Below are positions 17,084 through 25,694 of a stretch of DNA of 64,000 nucleotides, piece by piece. The first letter of the stretch is position 1, and every line of letters starts with the position of its first letter. Origin of the DNA: Trueperaceae bacterium (GTDB taxonomy: Bacteria > Deinococcota > Deinococci > Deinococcales > Trueperaceae); NCBI GenBank assembly GCA_002707365.1, contig PAMQ01000008.1, positions 3,122 through 67,121 of the forward strand, read 5' to 3'. A model generated the notes under the pieces. That model was not told where the DNA came from. It made no database searches and saw nothing but the letters and a program-made list of their open reading frames with translations. A program made the translations under genes and the position numbers.

Positions 17084-18685
17084 ATGTTGAGGCGATCGAT
17101 CACGGTGGACCGGCAATATCTTGTCCTCCCGGTAGCTAAGGGTCCCATGTCTGGGCACCTGCGGCTTCGGGACGAATCGGGAACAGTCCGGGAGTTCGAC
17201 ATCCGGCTTGCGGATGGGGCTGGTGATTATCAGGTATTCAGTGACCTTGAGCCTTACCGGGGTGCGAAGCTCACTGTCGAGTACGAGGGTGACACCGCCG
17301 CGTCTCTCGACGGGATCTTTCTCGCTGACGAGCCCGTCGATCCGGGGGAGATCTACCGAGAGCGTTTGCGTCCCCAGTTCCACTTCTCTTCGCGGAGGGG
17401 TTGGAATAACGACCCCAACGGCTTGTTTTACTACGGAGGCGAATATCACCTCCTCTACCAGCATAATCCCTACAGTACCGATTGGGGCAATCTGCATTGG
17501 GGTCACGCTGTCAGCACCGATCTGGTGCAGTGGACCGAGCTGCCGGTCGCACTCTACCCGGACGCGCTGGGCACCATGTCCACCGGCTCGTCGGTGGTGG
17601 ATTACGAAAACACCAGTGGGCTCGGGAGCGACGAGGGACCGGCCATTGTCGCCGTCTATACGGCTGGGCATGCGGATTGGGTAGACGAGTTCACGCAGTG
17701 CGTCGCCTTCAGTACCGACGGCGGTCGCAGCTGGACTAAGTACGACGGCAATCCGGTAATGGGGCACATTATTGGTAAGAATCGCGACCCTAAGGTCATC
17801 TGGCACCCCGAGACTGAGCGCTGGATCATGCCGCTCTACATGGACCAGTCCGACTACGCTATCTTCGCCTCCCCCAACCTGCTCGAGTGGGAGCACGTGA
17901 GCGACTTCACGCTGCGCGGCGCGACCGAGTGCCCAGAGCTTTTCCCGCTACCGGTCGATGGCGACGAGGACGACCGGCGCTGGGTCTTCTGGGGAGCGAA
18001 CAGTACCTACGCAGTCGGGAGTTTCGATGGGACTGCGTTCCGGCCTGAACAATCGCTTCGGATGCTGCAGCCCGATGGTTGCGCCTACGCAGCTCAGACC
18101 TGGGGAGAGAATCCCGATGATGACCGGCTGTTGCAGATGGCGTGGTTCCGCCAGGTCATGCCTGGCATGCCGTTCGGCCAGTTCATGACTATCCCCTGGA
18201 GCCTCGGGTTGATCCGGCGGGATGACGGGATCGTGCTCACCGCCGACCCTGTGCAGGAACTCGAGGTCCTGTGGGAAGAGCAGTGGCAGGAGCGGGACGT
18301 CGAGCTTACGGCGGGTACCGAGCTCGAGGCGGGGTTAGGTGGTGAACTCCTCGACCTCGAGGTCGACATCGACCTGGGTGAGGCGGACTCCGCCGGAGTC
18401 GTGGTTCGCGGCGTCCCTGTCTGGTACGACCGAAGTCTGGGAGCACTCTTCTGTGGTAGTTATACGGCCCTTATGACGGTTCCGTTGAGGTCGCTAAGGC
18501 TTCGGATCCTGGCTGATCGCACCTCGATCGAGGTGTTCGCTGATGGCGGCACGACTCTTGTGGCGGCTGGTGTGGTACTTCGGCCCGAGGACCAGGAGGT
18601 CCGACTCTTCGCCCGTGGTGGATCGGCTCTAGTGCGTAAAGTGCGCGTCTCGCGTCTGCGAACCGCGTGGCCGTTCGGGGGCTAA
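17084..18685 (+). CDS. GH32 beta-fructosidase (levanase/fructan hydrolase type)
   Basis: A 533-aa protein with a ~95-residue N-terminal beta domain, a GH32 five-bladed propeller (~97-390) and a C-terminal beta-sandwich (~400-525). All three catalytic motifs are intact: 'WNNDPNG' (nucleophile D110), 'RDP' at 234-236 (transition-state stabiliser D235) and 'TECPELF' (acid/base E282). It has no signal peptide, so it would hydrolyse imported sucrose, inulin- or levan-type oligosaccharides inside the cell. GGGAGG precedes ATG 17084. It converges with the ABC transporter genes. Codon use is strongly GC-rich, unlike the genes before 16500. Confidence 0.93.
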   Translation: MLRRSITVDRQYLVLPVAKGPMSGHLRLRDESGTVREFDIRLADGAGDYQVFSDLEPYRGAKLTVEYEGDTAASLDGIFLADEPVDPGEIYRERLRPQFHFSSRRGWNNDPNGLFYYGGEYHLLYQHNPYSTDWGNLHWGHAVSTDLVQWTELPVALYPDALGTMSTGSSVVDYENTSGLGSDEGPAIVAVYTAGHADWVDEFTQCVAFSTDGGRSWTKYDGNPVMGHIIGKNRDPKVIWHPETERWIMPLYMDQSDYAIFASPNLLEWEHVSDFTLRGATECPELFPLPVDGDEDDRRWVFWGANSTYAVGSFDGTAFRPEQSLRMLQPDGCAYAAQTWGENPDDDRLLQMAWFRQVMPGMPFGQFMTIPWSLGLIRRDDGIVLTADPVQELEVLWEEQWQERDVELTAGTELEAGLGGELLDLEVDIDLGEADSAGVVVRGVPVWYDRSLGALFCGSYTALMTVPLRSLRLRILADRTSIEVFADGGTTLVAAGVVLRPEDQEVRLFARGGSALVRKVRVSRLRTAWPFGG

Positions 18686-18711
18686 CGACTCTCTTTGGAG
18701 CTTTCTAACGG

Positions 18712-18735
18712 ACCGCCGTCGTCTCGGCTGGCGGT
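18712..18735. terminator. Hairpin between convergent GH32 and ABC transporter genes
   Basis: ACCGCC (18712-18717) pairs with GGCGGT (18730-18735) across a 12-nt loop, 27 bp after the GH32 stop and 45 bp from the end of the minus-strand ATPase gene. No T-run, so termination is tentative. Confidence 0.35.
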
Positions 18736-18779
18736 GTGTAGCTAACCTGGCTCTCCCATACCGTCCTCGTGCCACGGGT

Positions 18780-19934
18780 TCAGCCGGTTTCGTCAGCCGG
18801 ACTCTCTTTGAGTTTCGTTGTTGTGGGTGCAATTCCCTCGGGGTTCTTCGTTTTACTGGTGGGGGTTGCTTGGGCACTCCTGGGGTCGTTCTTCCGCCCC
18901 AGCCCCAGTGCTTTGCTCACCAGTGCTATGCCCTTGAGGTCGAGCTCGTCGGCCAGGTGGCAGGCCACGAAGTGCCCTTCGCTAATCGCTCGCAGCTCGG
19001 GTTCCTGCTCGCGGCAGACTGCCTCGGCGTAGCGGCAGCGAGTGTGGTACACGCAGCCGCCCGGCAGGTCACTCGGGTCGGGTGGAGAGCCTTCGAGTAC
19101 GATCCGGTCGCGGCGGTGGCGCACCGTGAGGCGGGGAACCGCCGACTGGAGTGCTTCGGTGTAAGGGTGGGCTGGGTTGCGCAGTAGCTCCTCGCGCGGC
19201 GCGTACTCAACAAGCTTTCCGACATACATCACGCCGATGCGGTCGGCGACGTAGCGGATCACGCCCATGTCGTGGGAGATGAATAAGTACGAGAGCCCAA
19301 GTTCGTTCTGCAGATCCTGGAGCAGGTTGAGGATCTGCGCCTGGACCGAGACGTCGAGGGCGAAGACGGGTTCGTCAGCCACGATGAATTTGGGTCTCAC
19401 TGATAGCGCTCGGGCGATGCCGATACGCTGTCGCTGCCCGCCGCTGAAGCTGTGGGGGTAGCGCCGTAGGTGCTCTCGCCGCAGGCCCACCTGTATCAGC
19501 AACTCCTCGGCCCGCTGCTCCCGCTCCTTGTGGGAGCCGATGTTGTTGCACACTAGTGGCTCGATGACGTTGTCGAGGACCGTCATGCGTTCGTTCAGGG
19601 AGGCGAACGGGTCCTGGAAGATCATTTGCATGTTGGCCCGCACGTCCCGCATCTCGCGGCGGGGCAGGGAGAGGACTGGAAGCCTCCTGCCGCCCTCGTG
19701 GAAGTAGATCTCGCCGCCCGTGGGTTCGTATAGCCGGAGGATAGAGCGACCCAAGGTGGTCTTGCCGCAGCCGCTTTCGCCGACGAGACCTACGGTCTCC
19801 CGATGGCCGATGTCGAGGCTGACCCCGTTGACCGCCTTGATGTAGCCGACCGTCCTTCGCAGAAAGCCCTTTTGAATCGGGAAGAACTGCTGTAGGTCCC
19901 GGATCTCGACGAGTTTATTATTGTTCTCAGTCAT
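18780..19934 (-). CDS. Opp/Dpp-family ABC transporter ATP-binding protein (DppF/OppF type)
   Basis: A 384-aa ATPase: Walker A 'GESGCGKTT', signature '[15 protein letters not shown]', Walker B '[12 protein letters not shown]' (the common VSALD reads VFALD), and the C-terminal oligopeptide-transporter extension '[16 protein letters not shown]' with clustered Cys that bind an Fe-S cluster in some homologues. It is the last gene of a five-gene operon, 30 bp after the DppD-type ATPase. It energises import by the permease pair 21042-23222. GC-rich codon use marks it as part of the island. A ~50-residue hydrophilic C-terminal tail extends beyond the usual family end. Confidence 0.94.
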   Translation of the reverse strand: MTENNNKLVEIRDLQQFFPIQKGFLRRTVGYIKAVNGVSLDIGHRETVGLVGESGCGKTTLGRSILRLYEPTGGEIYFHEGGRRLPVLSLPRREMRDVRANMQMIFQDPFASLNERMTVLDNVIEPLVCNNIGSHKEREQRAEELLIQVGLRREHLRRYPHSFSGGQRQRIGIARALSVRPKFIVADEPVFALDVSVQAQILNLLQDLQNELGLSYLFISHDMGVIRYVADRIGVMYVGKLVEYAPREELLRNPAHPYTEALQSAVPRLTVRHRRDRIVLEGSPPDPSDLPGGCVYHTRCRYAEAVCREQEPELRAISEGHFVACHLADELDLKGIALVSKALGLGRKNDPRSAQATPTSKTKNPEGIAPTTTKLKESPADETG

Positions 19935-19964
19935 GTCCAGCCGCCCTCCGAGGGCTCTCGCCCC

Positions 19965-21029
19965 TCACGTTCCGTCCAGCTGTGCTGGTGGCAGTTCGGC
20001 AACCAAATCCGCCTCGCTGTAGAGGTAGCATTTGACGGTGTGGCCCGGCTCGACCTCAATGACCGGTACTTCCCGCGGTTGGTCGCAGATGCCGGGCATG
20101 AACTCGGAGCAGCGCGAAGCGAAGACGCACCCGGGCGGCAGGTCGCGCGGGCTAGGCACCACCCCGGGGATGGGCACTAGCCTCTCCAACTCTCCCTCCA
20201 CATTGGGGATCGAGCGCCACAGGCCCTGGGTATAGGGGTGCAGCGGATTCTCAAAGATATCGTCGGTGTTCCCCAGCTCGACCCGCTTGCCGAGGTACAT
20301 CACTGCGATGCGATCAGCCATCTCGGATACTACTGCCAGGTTGTGGGAGATAAGTAGGATTGCCATGTCAGTGTCGTCCTGGAGACTAACCAGCAGCTCG
20401 AGGATCTGTGCTTCGATAGTGACGTCGAGCGAGGTGGTCGGCTCATCGGCGATGAGTAGCTTAGGCCCGCAGCTGATCGCCATCGCGATCATCGCGCGCT
20501 GCCGCATTCCGCCCGAGAACTCGTGCGGGTAAGCGTCGATCCGTAACTCGGGGTTGGGTATGCCGACCTGGTCCAGCAGCTCGATGGCGAGATTTCTGAC
20601 TTCGTTCTTCGTCATGCCCGGGTTGTGTATCTGGATTGCTTCCATGATCTGGTTACCGATAGTGTGCAGCGGCCCGAACGAGGTCATCGGCTCCTGGAAG
20701 ATCATGCCGATGTCGCCCCCACGGATAGTGCGCATCATCTCCGTGCGGGGATCGATCTTGGCCAGGTCCACCGGTGCGCCGTCATCCGGGTGGAACAGGA
20801 TCTCGCCGTCGACGATTTTCCCGGGCGGTGATGGGATCAGTCTCAGGATCGAGTGGGCGGTGACTGACTTGCCACAGCCGCTCTCGCCGATTATGCCCAA
20901 GGTTTCCCCGCGGTGCAGGGTCAGATCGAGGCCGTCGACCGCACGTATCACGCCAGTGTCGAGCATGAAATGGGTCCGCAGGCCTCTGATGTCTAACAGT
21001 GGTTCTTGGGGACCGGGAGTGTTTCTCAT
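19965..21029 (-). CDS. Opp/Dpp-family ABC transporter ATP-binding protein (DppD/OppD type)
   Basis: A 354-aa ATPase: Walker A 'GESGCGKSVTA', Q-loop 'GMIFQEPMTSFGPLHTIG', signature 'FSGGMRQRAMIAMAI', Walker B 'LLIADEPTTSLDVT' and the family C-terminal 'PPGCVFASRCSEFMPGICDQP' cysteine cluster. It pairs with the 18780-19934 ATPase to form the heterodimeric motor. It sits 12 bp downstream of the DppC-type permease, within the same operon. Confidence 0.95.
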   Translation of the reverse strand: MRNTPGPQEPLLDIRGLRTHFMLDTGVIRAVDGLDLTLHRGETLGIIGESGCGKSVTAHSILRLIPSPPGKIVDGEILFHPDDGAPVDLAKIDPRTEMMRTIRGGDIGMIFQEPMTSFGPLHTIGNQIMEAIQIHNPGMTKNEVRNLAIELLDQVGIPNPELRIDAYPHEFSGGMRQRAMIAMAISCGPKLLIADEPTTSLDVTIEAQILELLVSLQDDTDMAILLISHNLAVVSEMADRIAVMYLGKRVELGNTDDIFENPLHPYTQGLWRSIPNVEGELERLVPIPGVVPSPRDLPPGCVFASRCSEFMPGICDQPREVPVIEVEPGHTVKCYLYSEADLVAELPPAQLDGT

Positions 21030-21041
21030 CCGTCGCCTCCC

Positions 21042-22220
21042 CTATCTCTGGGCGTACGGGTCAGCCGCGTCGCGCAACCCGTCGCCAATGAAGTTGAACA
21101 AAAGGATGGCCACCACCACGAAGGCTGCGGGGATAAGTAACCAGGGGAGGTTGGCCAGCACCGTCACGTCCTGCGCGTCCTGCAGCAGCGTGCCCCAGCT
21201 CACTGCCGGCGGCCGGATGCCGAGGCCCAGGAAGCTCAGGGCCGTCTCGCCGAGGATCATCTGGGGGATTGCTAGGGTGACGTGGACAATCAGGTAGCTG
21301 ACAAAGGCTGGTAGCAGGTGACGGAAGATGATTCGATGATCGGTCGCTCCGGCGGCCTTGGCGGCTAGGGCGAACTCCTCCTCGCGGAGGCTGATGATCT
21401 TGCCCCGGACCACCCGAGCTAGCCCCGTCCAGCCGCGAATCGCGAGAATCACTGTGATCGCGAAGTAGATGTTGATGGTCCCCCAGTCTCGCGGCAGGGC
21501 AGCCGACAGGGCGATCCAGATGGGGATGTCAGGGATGCTGATGAGCACCTCGATGAGCCGCTGGATCGCCTCGTCTACGACGCCACCATAGTAGCCGGAG
21601 ATGCCCCCCAGGATGCTGCCGAGGATGAAGGTGAGAATGACTCCGCCGAAGCCGATGAATAGCGAAATCCGCCCAGCGAAGAAGATCCTTGAGAAGACGT
21701 CGCGGCCGAGCCGATCCGAGCCGAACAGAAACAGCGGCACCGACCGGTCCTCAAGGCCGAACAACTTTACGTTCATGGGGATCAACCCGAGTAGCTTGAA
21801 CTCCTCGGTGCGAACGAAGAAGCGGATGGGGTGTGCTTGGGAACGGTCCTCCGCGTACTCGTACTTGAAGGTCGCCCGATTGAGCTCCCGGGTGGTCTGA
21901 TAGACGAACGGCCGGACTAGCCTACCCTGTTCGTTAATGAGACGTATTGTCGTCGGGGGTGTGTCGTTGAAGTTTTTGAGCCGTTCCAGAGGGGCATACG
22001 GGACTACGAAGTCGGCGAAGATCGACAGTAGGTAGAGGGCGGCCAGCAGGAACACCGCGAGGAGTGCCAGCCGGTGTTTTTTGAAGGCGTGCCACACGAG
22101 CTGGCGTTGGGAGGCGAAGTAGAGTCTCTCCTGAACCTGTTGCGCTCGGGCCTGCCGGCGTTGCACATAGTTCCGAAACGTCCTCGAGAGGAACGACGCC
22201 GGCCTCGATTGGGTGTCCAT
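21042..22220 (-). CDS. Opp/Dpp-family ABC permease (DppC type) with long periplasmic insertion
   Basis: A 392-aa inner-membrane permease. An N-terminal hydrophobic segment (~48-70) is followed by a ~110-residue extracytoplasmic insertion ('PPTTIRLINEQGRLVRPF', 'RFFVRTEEFKLLGLIPMN') before 'LFGSDRLGRDVFSRI'. The EAA loop is 'EEEFALAAKAAGATDHRIIF'. From family knowledge, this insertion is typical of the oligosaccharide-transporting members rather than peptide transporters of ~300 aa. That supports sugar as the cargo and agrees with the flanking GH32 genes. Only 3 bp separate it from the upstream permease gene. Confidence 0.93.
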   Translation of the reverse strand: MDTQSRPASFLSRTFRNYVQRRQARAQQVQERLYFASQRQLVWHAFKKHRLALLAVFLLAALYLLSIFADFVVPYAPLERLKNFNDTPPTTIRLINEQGRLVRPFVYQTTRELNRATFKYEYAEDRSQAHPIRFFVRTEEFKLLGLIPMNVKLFGLEDRSVPLFLFGSDRLGRDVFSRIFFAGRISLFIGFGGVILTFILGSILGGISGYYGGVVDEAIQRLIEVLISIPDIPIWIALSAALPRDWGTINIYFAITVILAIRGWTGLARVVRGKIISLREEEFALAAKAAGATDHRIIFRHLLPAFVSYLIVHVTLAIPQMILGETALSFLGLGIRPPAVSWGTLLQDAQDVTVLANLPWLLIPAAFVVVAILLFNFIGDGLRDAADPYAQR

Positions 22221-22223
22221 GCG

Positions 22224-23222
22224 TTACCCCGTAGTCCGTTCGAAGCGGATTCGTGGGTCGACCCATGCCAGCAGGATGTCGGACAGCAGGGTGCCGATGA
22301 CGGTGAGGGCACTGAGGATCATTACGATGCTGCCGACCAGGAACATGTCCTCGCCCAGCGCTGCGGCCAACAGTACCGGGCCGAGCGTCTCGAGCCCCAG
22401 CACTTGGGAAACGATGATTTCGCCGCTCACGATGAAGGGCAAGGTCCAGCCGATGGTGCTGACTAGGGGGTTTATGGCCATACGGACGGGGTACTTAAGG
22501 ATCAACTGGTTCTCCCGCATGCCTTTGGCGCGGGCAGTTGTGACGTACTGCTTCTTGATCTCGTCAAGCAGCGTCGCCCGCAAGATCCTGATCAGTGCAG
22601 CGGTGCCGGCCACCGCGATGACCAGCACCGGTAGCCACACGTTCTTGAGCAGGTCGATCCACCTAGCTAGTGACCATGGCGCGTTCTTGAATTCGAACGA
22701 GAATAGGCCTGTGATTGCGTGCCCAGTGCCCACGAACACAAAGTAGGCGAGTCCCAGCGCAAGCAGGAAGTTGGGCAGCGCCAGCCCGATGAAGCCGAGG
22801 GTAGTGGCGAAGTAGTCCCCGATCGAGTACTGCCGCAAGGCAGAGAAGATGCCGATGGGAATAGCGATTATCCAGGTCACTAGCAGAGACACGAAGGTGA
22901 TTGTGATTGACATCGGCAGGCGCTCGAGGATGATGTCGGTGACCGGGCGGTTGTAGATGAACGAGCGCCCCATTTCACCTTTCAAGAGAAAGTTCTTCAT
23001 CCATACCAGGTACTGAGCTACGGGGTGTCGGTCTAGGCCGTACTGGCGATAGAGCGCCTCTATTTGTCCGTCATCCATGGCGAAACCACGCTCCTCGAGG
23101 TTCTGGACGTAGGTCTCGACGTAGCTTCCCGGTGGTAGCAGGATGATCACGAAGGAGATGACTGAGATCAAAAACAGCAGCGGAATGACAATGCCGATGC
23201 GGCGGAAGATAAACGCTTTCAT
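22224..23222 (-). CDS. Opp/Dpp-family ABC permease (DppB type)
   Basis: A 332-aa permease with about six membrane segments. An N-terminal 'FIFRRIGIVIPLLFLISVI' is followed by 'YGLDRHPVAQYLVWMKNFLLKGEMG' (written only in part here) and the coupling EAA loop 'VTTARAKGMRENQLILKYPV'. It is the first permease of the transporter; the solute-binding protein lies upstream beyond a palindrome. AAGGGT lies about 9 bases before ATG 23222. A 15-bp tandem repeat occupies the leader (23247-23276). Confidence 0.94.
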   Translation of the reverse strand: MKAFIFRRIGIVIPLLFLISVISFVIILLPPGSYVETYVQNLEERGFAMDDGQIEALYRQYGLDRHPVAQYLVWMKNFLLKGEMGRSFIYNRPVTDIILERLPMSITITFVSLLVTWIIAIPIGIFSALRQYSIGDYFATTLGFIGLALPNFLLALGLAYFVFVGTGHAITGLFSFEFKNAPWSLARWIDLLKNVWLPVLVIAVAGTAALIRILRATLLDEIKKQYVTTARAKGMRENQLILKYPVRMAINPLVSTIGWTLPFIVSGEIIVSQVLGLETLGPVLLAAALGEDMFLVGSIVMILSALTVIGTLLSDILLAWVDPRIRFERTTG

Positions 23223-23246
23223 GTCTTCGACCCTTGGCTCACACTA

Positions 23247-23276
23247 AGCTCTCCTGTCCTGAGCTCTCCTGTCCTG
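23247..23276 (+). repeat. Two tandem copies of a 15-bp unit upstream of permease gene
   Basis: AGCTCTCCTGTCCTG occurs twice head-to-tail. On the coding (minus) strand each unit contains CAGGAGAG, a Shine-Dalgarno-like sequence, but 25-55 bases from the permease ATG, too far to act directly. Confidence 0.75.
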
Positions 23277-23338
23277 ATGCGCGTCCTGAACATTATACAG
23301 GAGGCGCACTTCAGCCTTATGTGTTAGTCGATCCCAAA

Positions 23339-23372
23339 TATTGAGGGCGGGGAACGTTCCCCGCCCTCAATA
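23339..23372 (-). terminator. Perfect 34-nt palindrome between binding-protein and permease genes
   Basis: Each arm is 17 nt: TATTGAGGGCGGGGAAC followed directly by its reverse complement. In RNA it would form a very stable GC-rich hairpin 61 bp after the binding-protein stop and ~115 bp before the permease start. Such hairpins commonly protect the mRNA 3' end or partly terminate, raising binding protein over permease. There is no long T-run. Confidence 0.7.
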
Positions 23373-23432
23373 CATGTCGTTTTGTTTCGCAGTGGACGCT
23401 CTTAAGAACGTCTACCGAACTTATTTAGAACC

Positions 23433-25376
23433 CTACTGGGGGGTCCGGAAGAAGAGCTGTTCCATCCCGTAGTCAAGCGCACGGTCGTAGGGGTAGCCCT
23501 CCTTGATAACGTTGCCAAGGTCGGCATTGTAGAGCGTCGGCACTGTCATCTTGCCTACTGGCCAGATGGTGGCGTAGTTATCGCCGAACCACTGCACCAC
23601 GTTAGCCCACAGCGCTTCTCCTTCGGGAGTTTGTGGCGGGATTGTCTTGCGGGCCACATGGAGGTCGAAGAACTCCTGTAGGTAAGCGGGGGGTTGACGG
23701 CCGGAAGCACCCTGAGTGGCGATGTAGAGCGCCGACATCGGGGCCCAGTGGCCCTTGGCGCCCGGCAGGTAATCCTCGGAGATGCCGGGGGCCCAGATGG
23801 GTTCATCACTCCAGTGGATAGTCGACATTAGCTCGTTGGCGTCCATCCGCTGGCCGAACAGAGAGTTGCCGATTACATCGAAGGCAACGCGGATACCGAC
23901 GTCCTCGAAGTAGACCTTGAGCAGCTCACCCAGGTTAATGAAGTCAGGTGAGATCTCGGCGGTGGTGATCACCATCTCGAAGCGGTCGCCGTTCGGGTCA
24001 GTGCGGAAGCCGTCAGCGTCGCGGCCGGTCATGCCGATCTCGTCGAGCAGCTCTCCAGCTGTTTCAGGATCGAACTCGACGTCCGTGTAGCCCTCCAGCT
24101 GGTAGTAGCCGAAGTACATGTTCTCGTTGACGTCTTCCTTGTCGATCGCCAGTGACAGCGCCTTGCCGAAGCGCGAATCGGAGACAAGCTGCTGCCAGGG
24201 GTTAGCAGTTATTCCTTCGGTCTCATAGCCGAAGTCGTGGTTGAGGAAGAGGATTGGCGGATTGTTGATCGAGCCGTGCAGAACCGTAGCGATGCCGGAG
24301 CGCTCAGCGTTCTCGGCGTAGAGCGGCATCTCCTTGAGCTGCGCGTAGGAAGTCATTACGTCGTAGTCACCAGCGATAGCCTTAAGAATGATGGTGGAGA
24401 GCTCGTTCGAGACTTCCGACTCGAGCCGGTCGACGTAAGGCAGCTGGGTGCCGTTGACGTCAACCTTCCAGTAGTAGGGGTTGCGAACCATGACTATGCC
24501 CGTGGTGTCGGCTGATTCAATGATCCAAGGGGCCAGGGTGGGCACACCGATGGCGTGCTCACGGAAGAACTCCCAGTGCGGCATGTCCTTCAGGATGACC
24601 AGGTTCTCCCAGGTGTCTATCTCCAGGTCGTCGAGTATCGGCTGGATGTCGTCCATGGAGCTGTAGTCGGCGTGGAACTGCTTTATGAAGTGGGCCGGCT
24701 TGAACAGCAGGGTGTAGTCGGGGATCCAGGAGGCGAGCTCCGCCAAGAACTGGCCATAGGGCTGGTCGAAGGTGATGGTGAAGCTCAGCTCGTCGTGTAT
24801 GGTCAGCTCACCCACGCTTTGTGAGGGGTCACCCAGGGCATTAAGCTTGACCGGGATTGCCGGATAGATGCGCTCGTCGTGGTACAGCTCAAAGGTCATC
24901 CGCACGTCTTCGGTGGTGACGGGTTCGCCGTCGGACCACTTGAGGCCCTCGCGAATGGTGAGAGTGTACTCGCTGTAATCTTCGTTGATCTCGTAGCTAC
25001 TGACGATGCCAGGTGCGGGATCCTTGGTGCTCTGGTCGGGCGCTCTAAGGATGGTCATGCCCAACGCCAAGAAGGCCTCGTGGATGGTGCCGTTAAGGTT
25101 AGGCAAGCGGATGGTGCCGCCGTAGTTGCCGGGTTCGAAGTCGAGCCACTTTTCGGAGTTGAGCACCCCAGGGCCGACGATGAACGGCTCGACCGGGACG
25201 CGGTCCGCGATGGGGGGCAGCTCGCCTGACGCAACATGGTCGGCGAACATGGGTACCTCATTTAAAGTGGCCGGAACGTCGTAACGTTGCGAGTCGACGA
25301 CCGTCTGGGCCATCGTCAGCGTTACTACGAGCACCGTTACGATCGAGACAAGTAATCTTGTGAAGCTGGTTGACAT
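23433..25376 (-). CDS. Family-5 extracellular solute-binding protein (oligosaccharide-type)
   Basis: A 647-aa secreted protein. A signal peptide 'TSFTRLLVSIVTVLVVTLTM' ends at about AQ and has no lipobox cysteine. 'GGTIRLPNLNGTIHEAFL', 'TIREGLKWSDGEPVTTEDV' and 'FGKALSLAIDKEDVNENMYF' are SBP family 5 landmarks. The length exceeds the ~530-570 aa usual for peptide-binding members and resembles carbohydrate-binding ones. I chose ATG 25376, with AAAGGTG 7 bases upstream, over a far-upstream start at 25538 that adds an unlikely 54-residue leader. It heads the transporter operon and is divergent from the second GH32 gene. Confidence 0.93.
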   Translation of the reverse strand: MSTSFTRLLVSIVTVLVVTLTMAQTVVDSQRYDVPATLNEVPMFADHVASGELPPIADRVPVEPFIVGPGVLNSEKWLDFEPGNYGGTIRLPNLNGTIHEAFLALGMTILRAPDQSTKDPAPGIVSSYEINEDYSEYTLTIREGLKWSDGEPVTTEDVRMTFELYHDERIYPAIPVKLNALGDPSQSVGELTIHDELSFTITFDQPYGQFLAELASWIPDYTLLFKPAHFIKQFHADYSSMDDIQPILDDLEIDTWENLVILKDMPHWEFFREHAIGVPTLAPWIIESADTTGIVMVRNPYYWKVDVNGTQLPYVDRLESEVSNELSTIILKAIAGDYDVMTSYAQLKEMPLYAENAERSGIATVLHGSINNPPILFLNHDFGYETEGITANPWQQLVSDSRFGKALSLAIDKEDVNENMYFGYYQLEGYTDVEFDPETAGELLDEIGMTGRDADGFRTDPNGDRFEMVITTAEISPDFINLGELLKVYFEDVGIRVAFDVIGNSLFGQRMDANELMSTIHWSDEPIWAPGISEDYLPGAKGHWAPMSALYIATQGASGRQPPAYLQEFFDLHVARKTIPPQTPEGEALWANVVQWFGDNYATIWPVGKMTVPTLYNADLGNVIKEGYPYDRALDYGMEQLFFRTPQ

Positions 25377-25694
25377 TATATGCACCTTTCTTTTAGGAAA
25401 CTCAGGAGGGTGAAATCTAGTTAATGGTCCAGTGGCACCTATTGTGGCTCCATCTAGCAGTGAACCAGCCTTTAGAGAATCTAGCCTCCTCATTAAGAAC
25501 TTTAGTTGCCTAAATGTATTGGCACTCAGTATGTACATAGAAATAGATGTGAAGTCAATTAAAGGCTCGAGAGCCTTACGACAGCAATCAAGTGGAAATT
25601 TAAACCGGGGGCAGGAAGTTAGGATTTATCCGGGGGCGATATACTAGCGGAGGCTGGCGCCACGCGGAGCGCCAATGGCCCCGAGGGAGGCGCT
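25377..25694. other. Divergent promoter region inside the GC-rich island
   Basis: 318 bp between the divergent binding-protein and GH32 genes. It is more AT-rich than the island genes. It contains a 16-nt inverted repeat (25562-25577), a TATACT box (25640-25645) and two copies of CCGGGGGC (near 25605 and 25630). It probably controls both the transporter operon and the second GH32 gene. Confidence 0.5.
25562..25577. promoter_or_regulatory. Inverted repeat, operator candidate of the fructan island
   Basis: AAGGCTC-GA-GAGCCTT: perfect 7-bp arms around a 2-nt centre, midway between the divergent start codons at 25376 and 25695. The size suits a dimeric LacI- or GntR-like repressor, but no such gene is in the window. 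Confidence 0.45.

Noticed and set aside
16512-17090. 192-codon plus-strand ORF opposite the small membrane protein
   Set aside because: The product is Gln/His/Gly-rich low complexity without family features, and it runs into the GH32 start. The minus-strand frame gives a coherent membrane protein.
16907-17896. 329-codon minus-strand ORF over the first GH32 gene
   Set aside because: It lies opposite a GH32 gene with intact catalytic motifs. Long antisense frames are expected in GC-rich DNA.
20554-21297. 247-codon plus-strand ORF over ABC transporter genes
   Set aside because: It is antisense to the DppD and DppC genes with clear Walker and permease motifs; GC-rich shadow frame.
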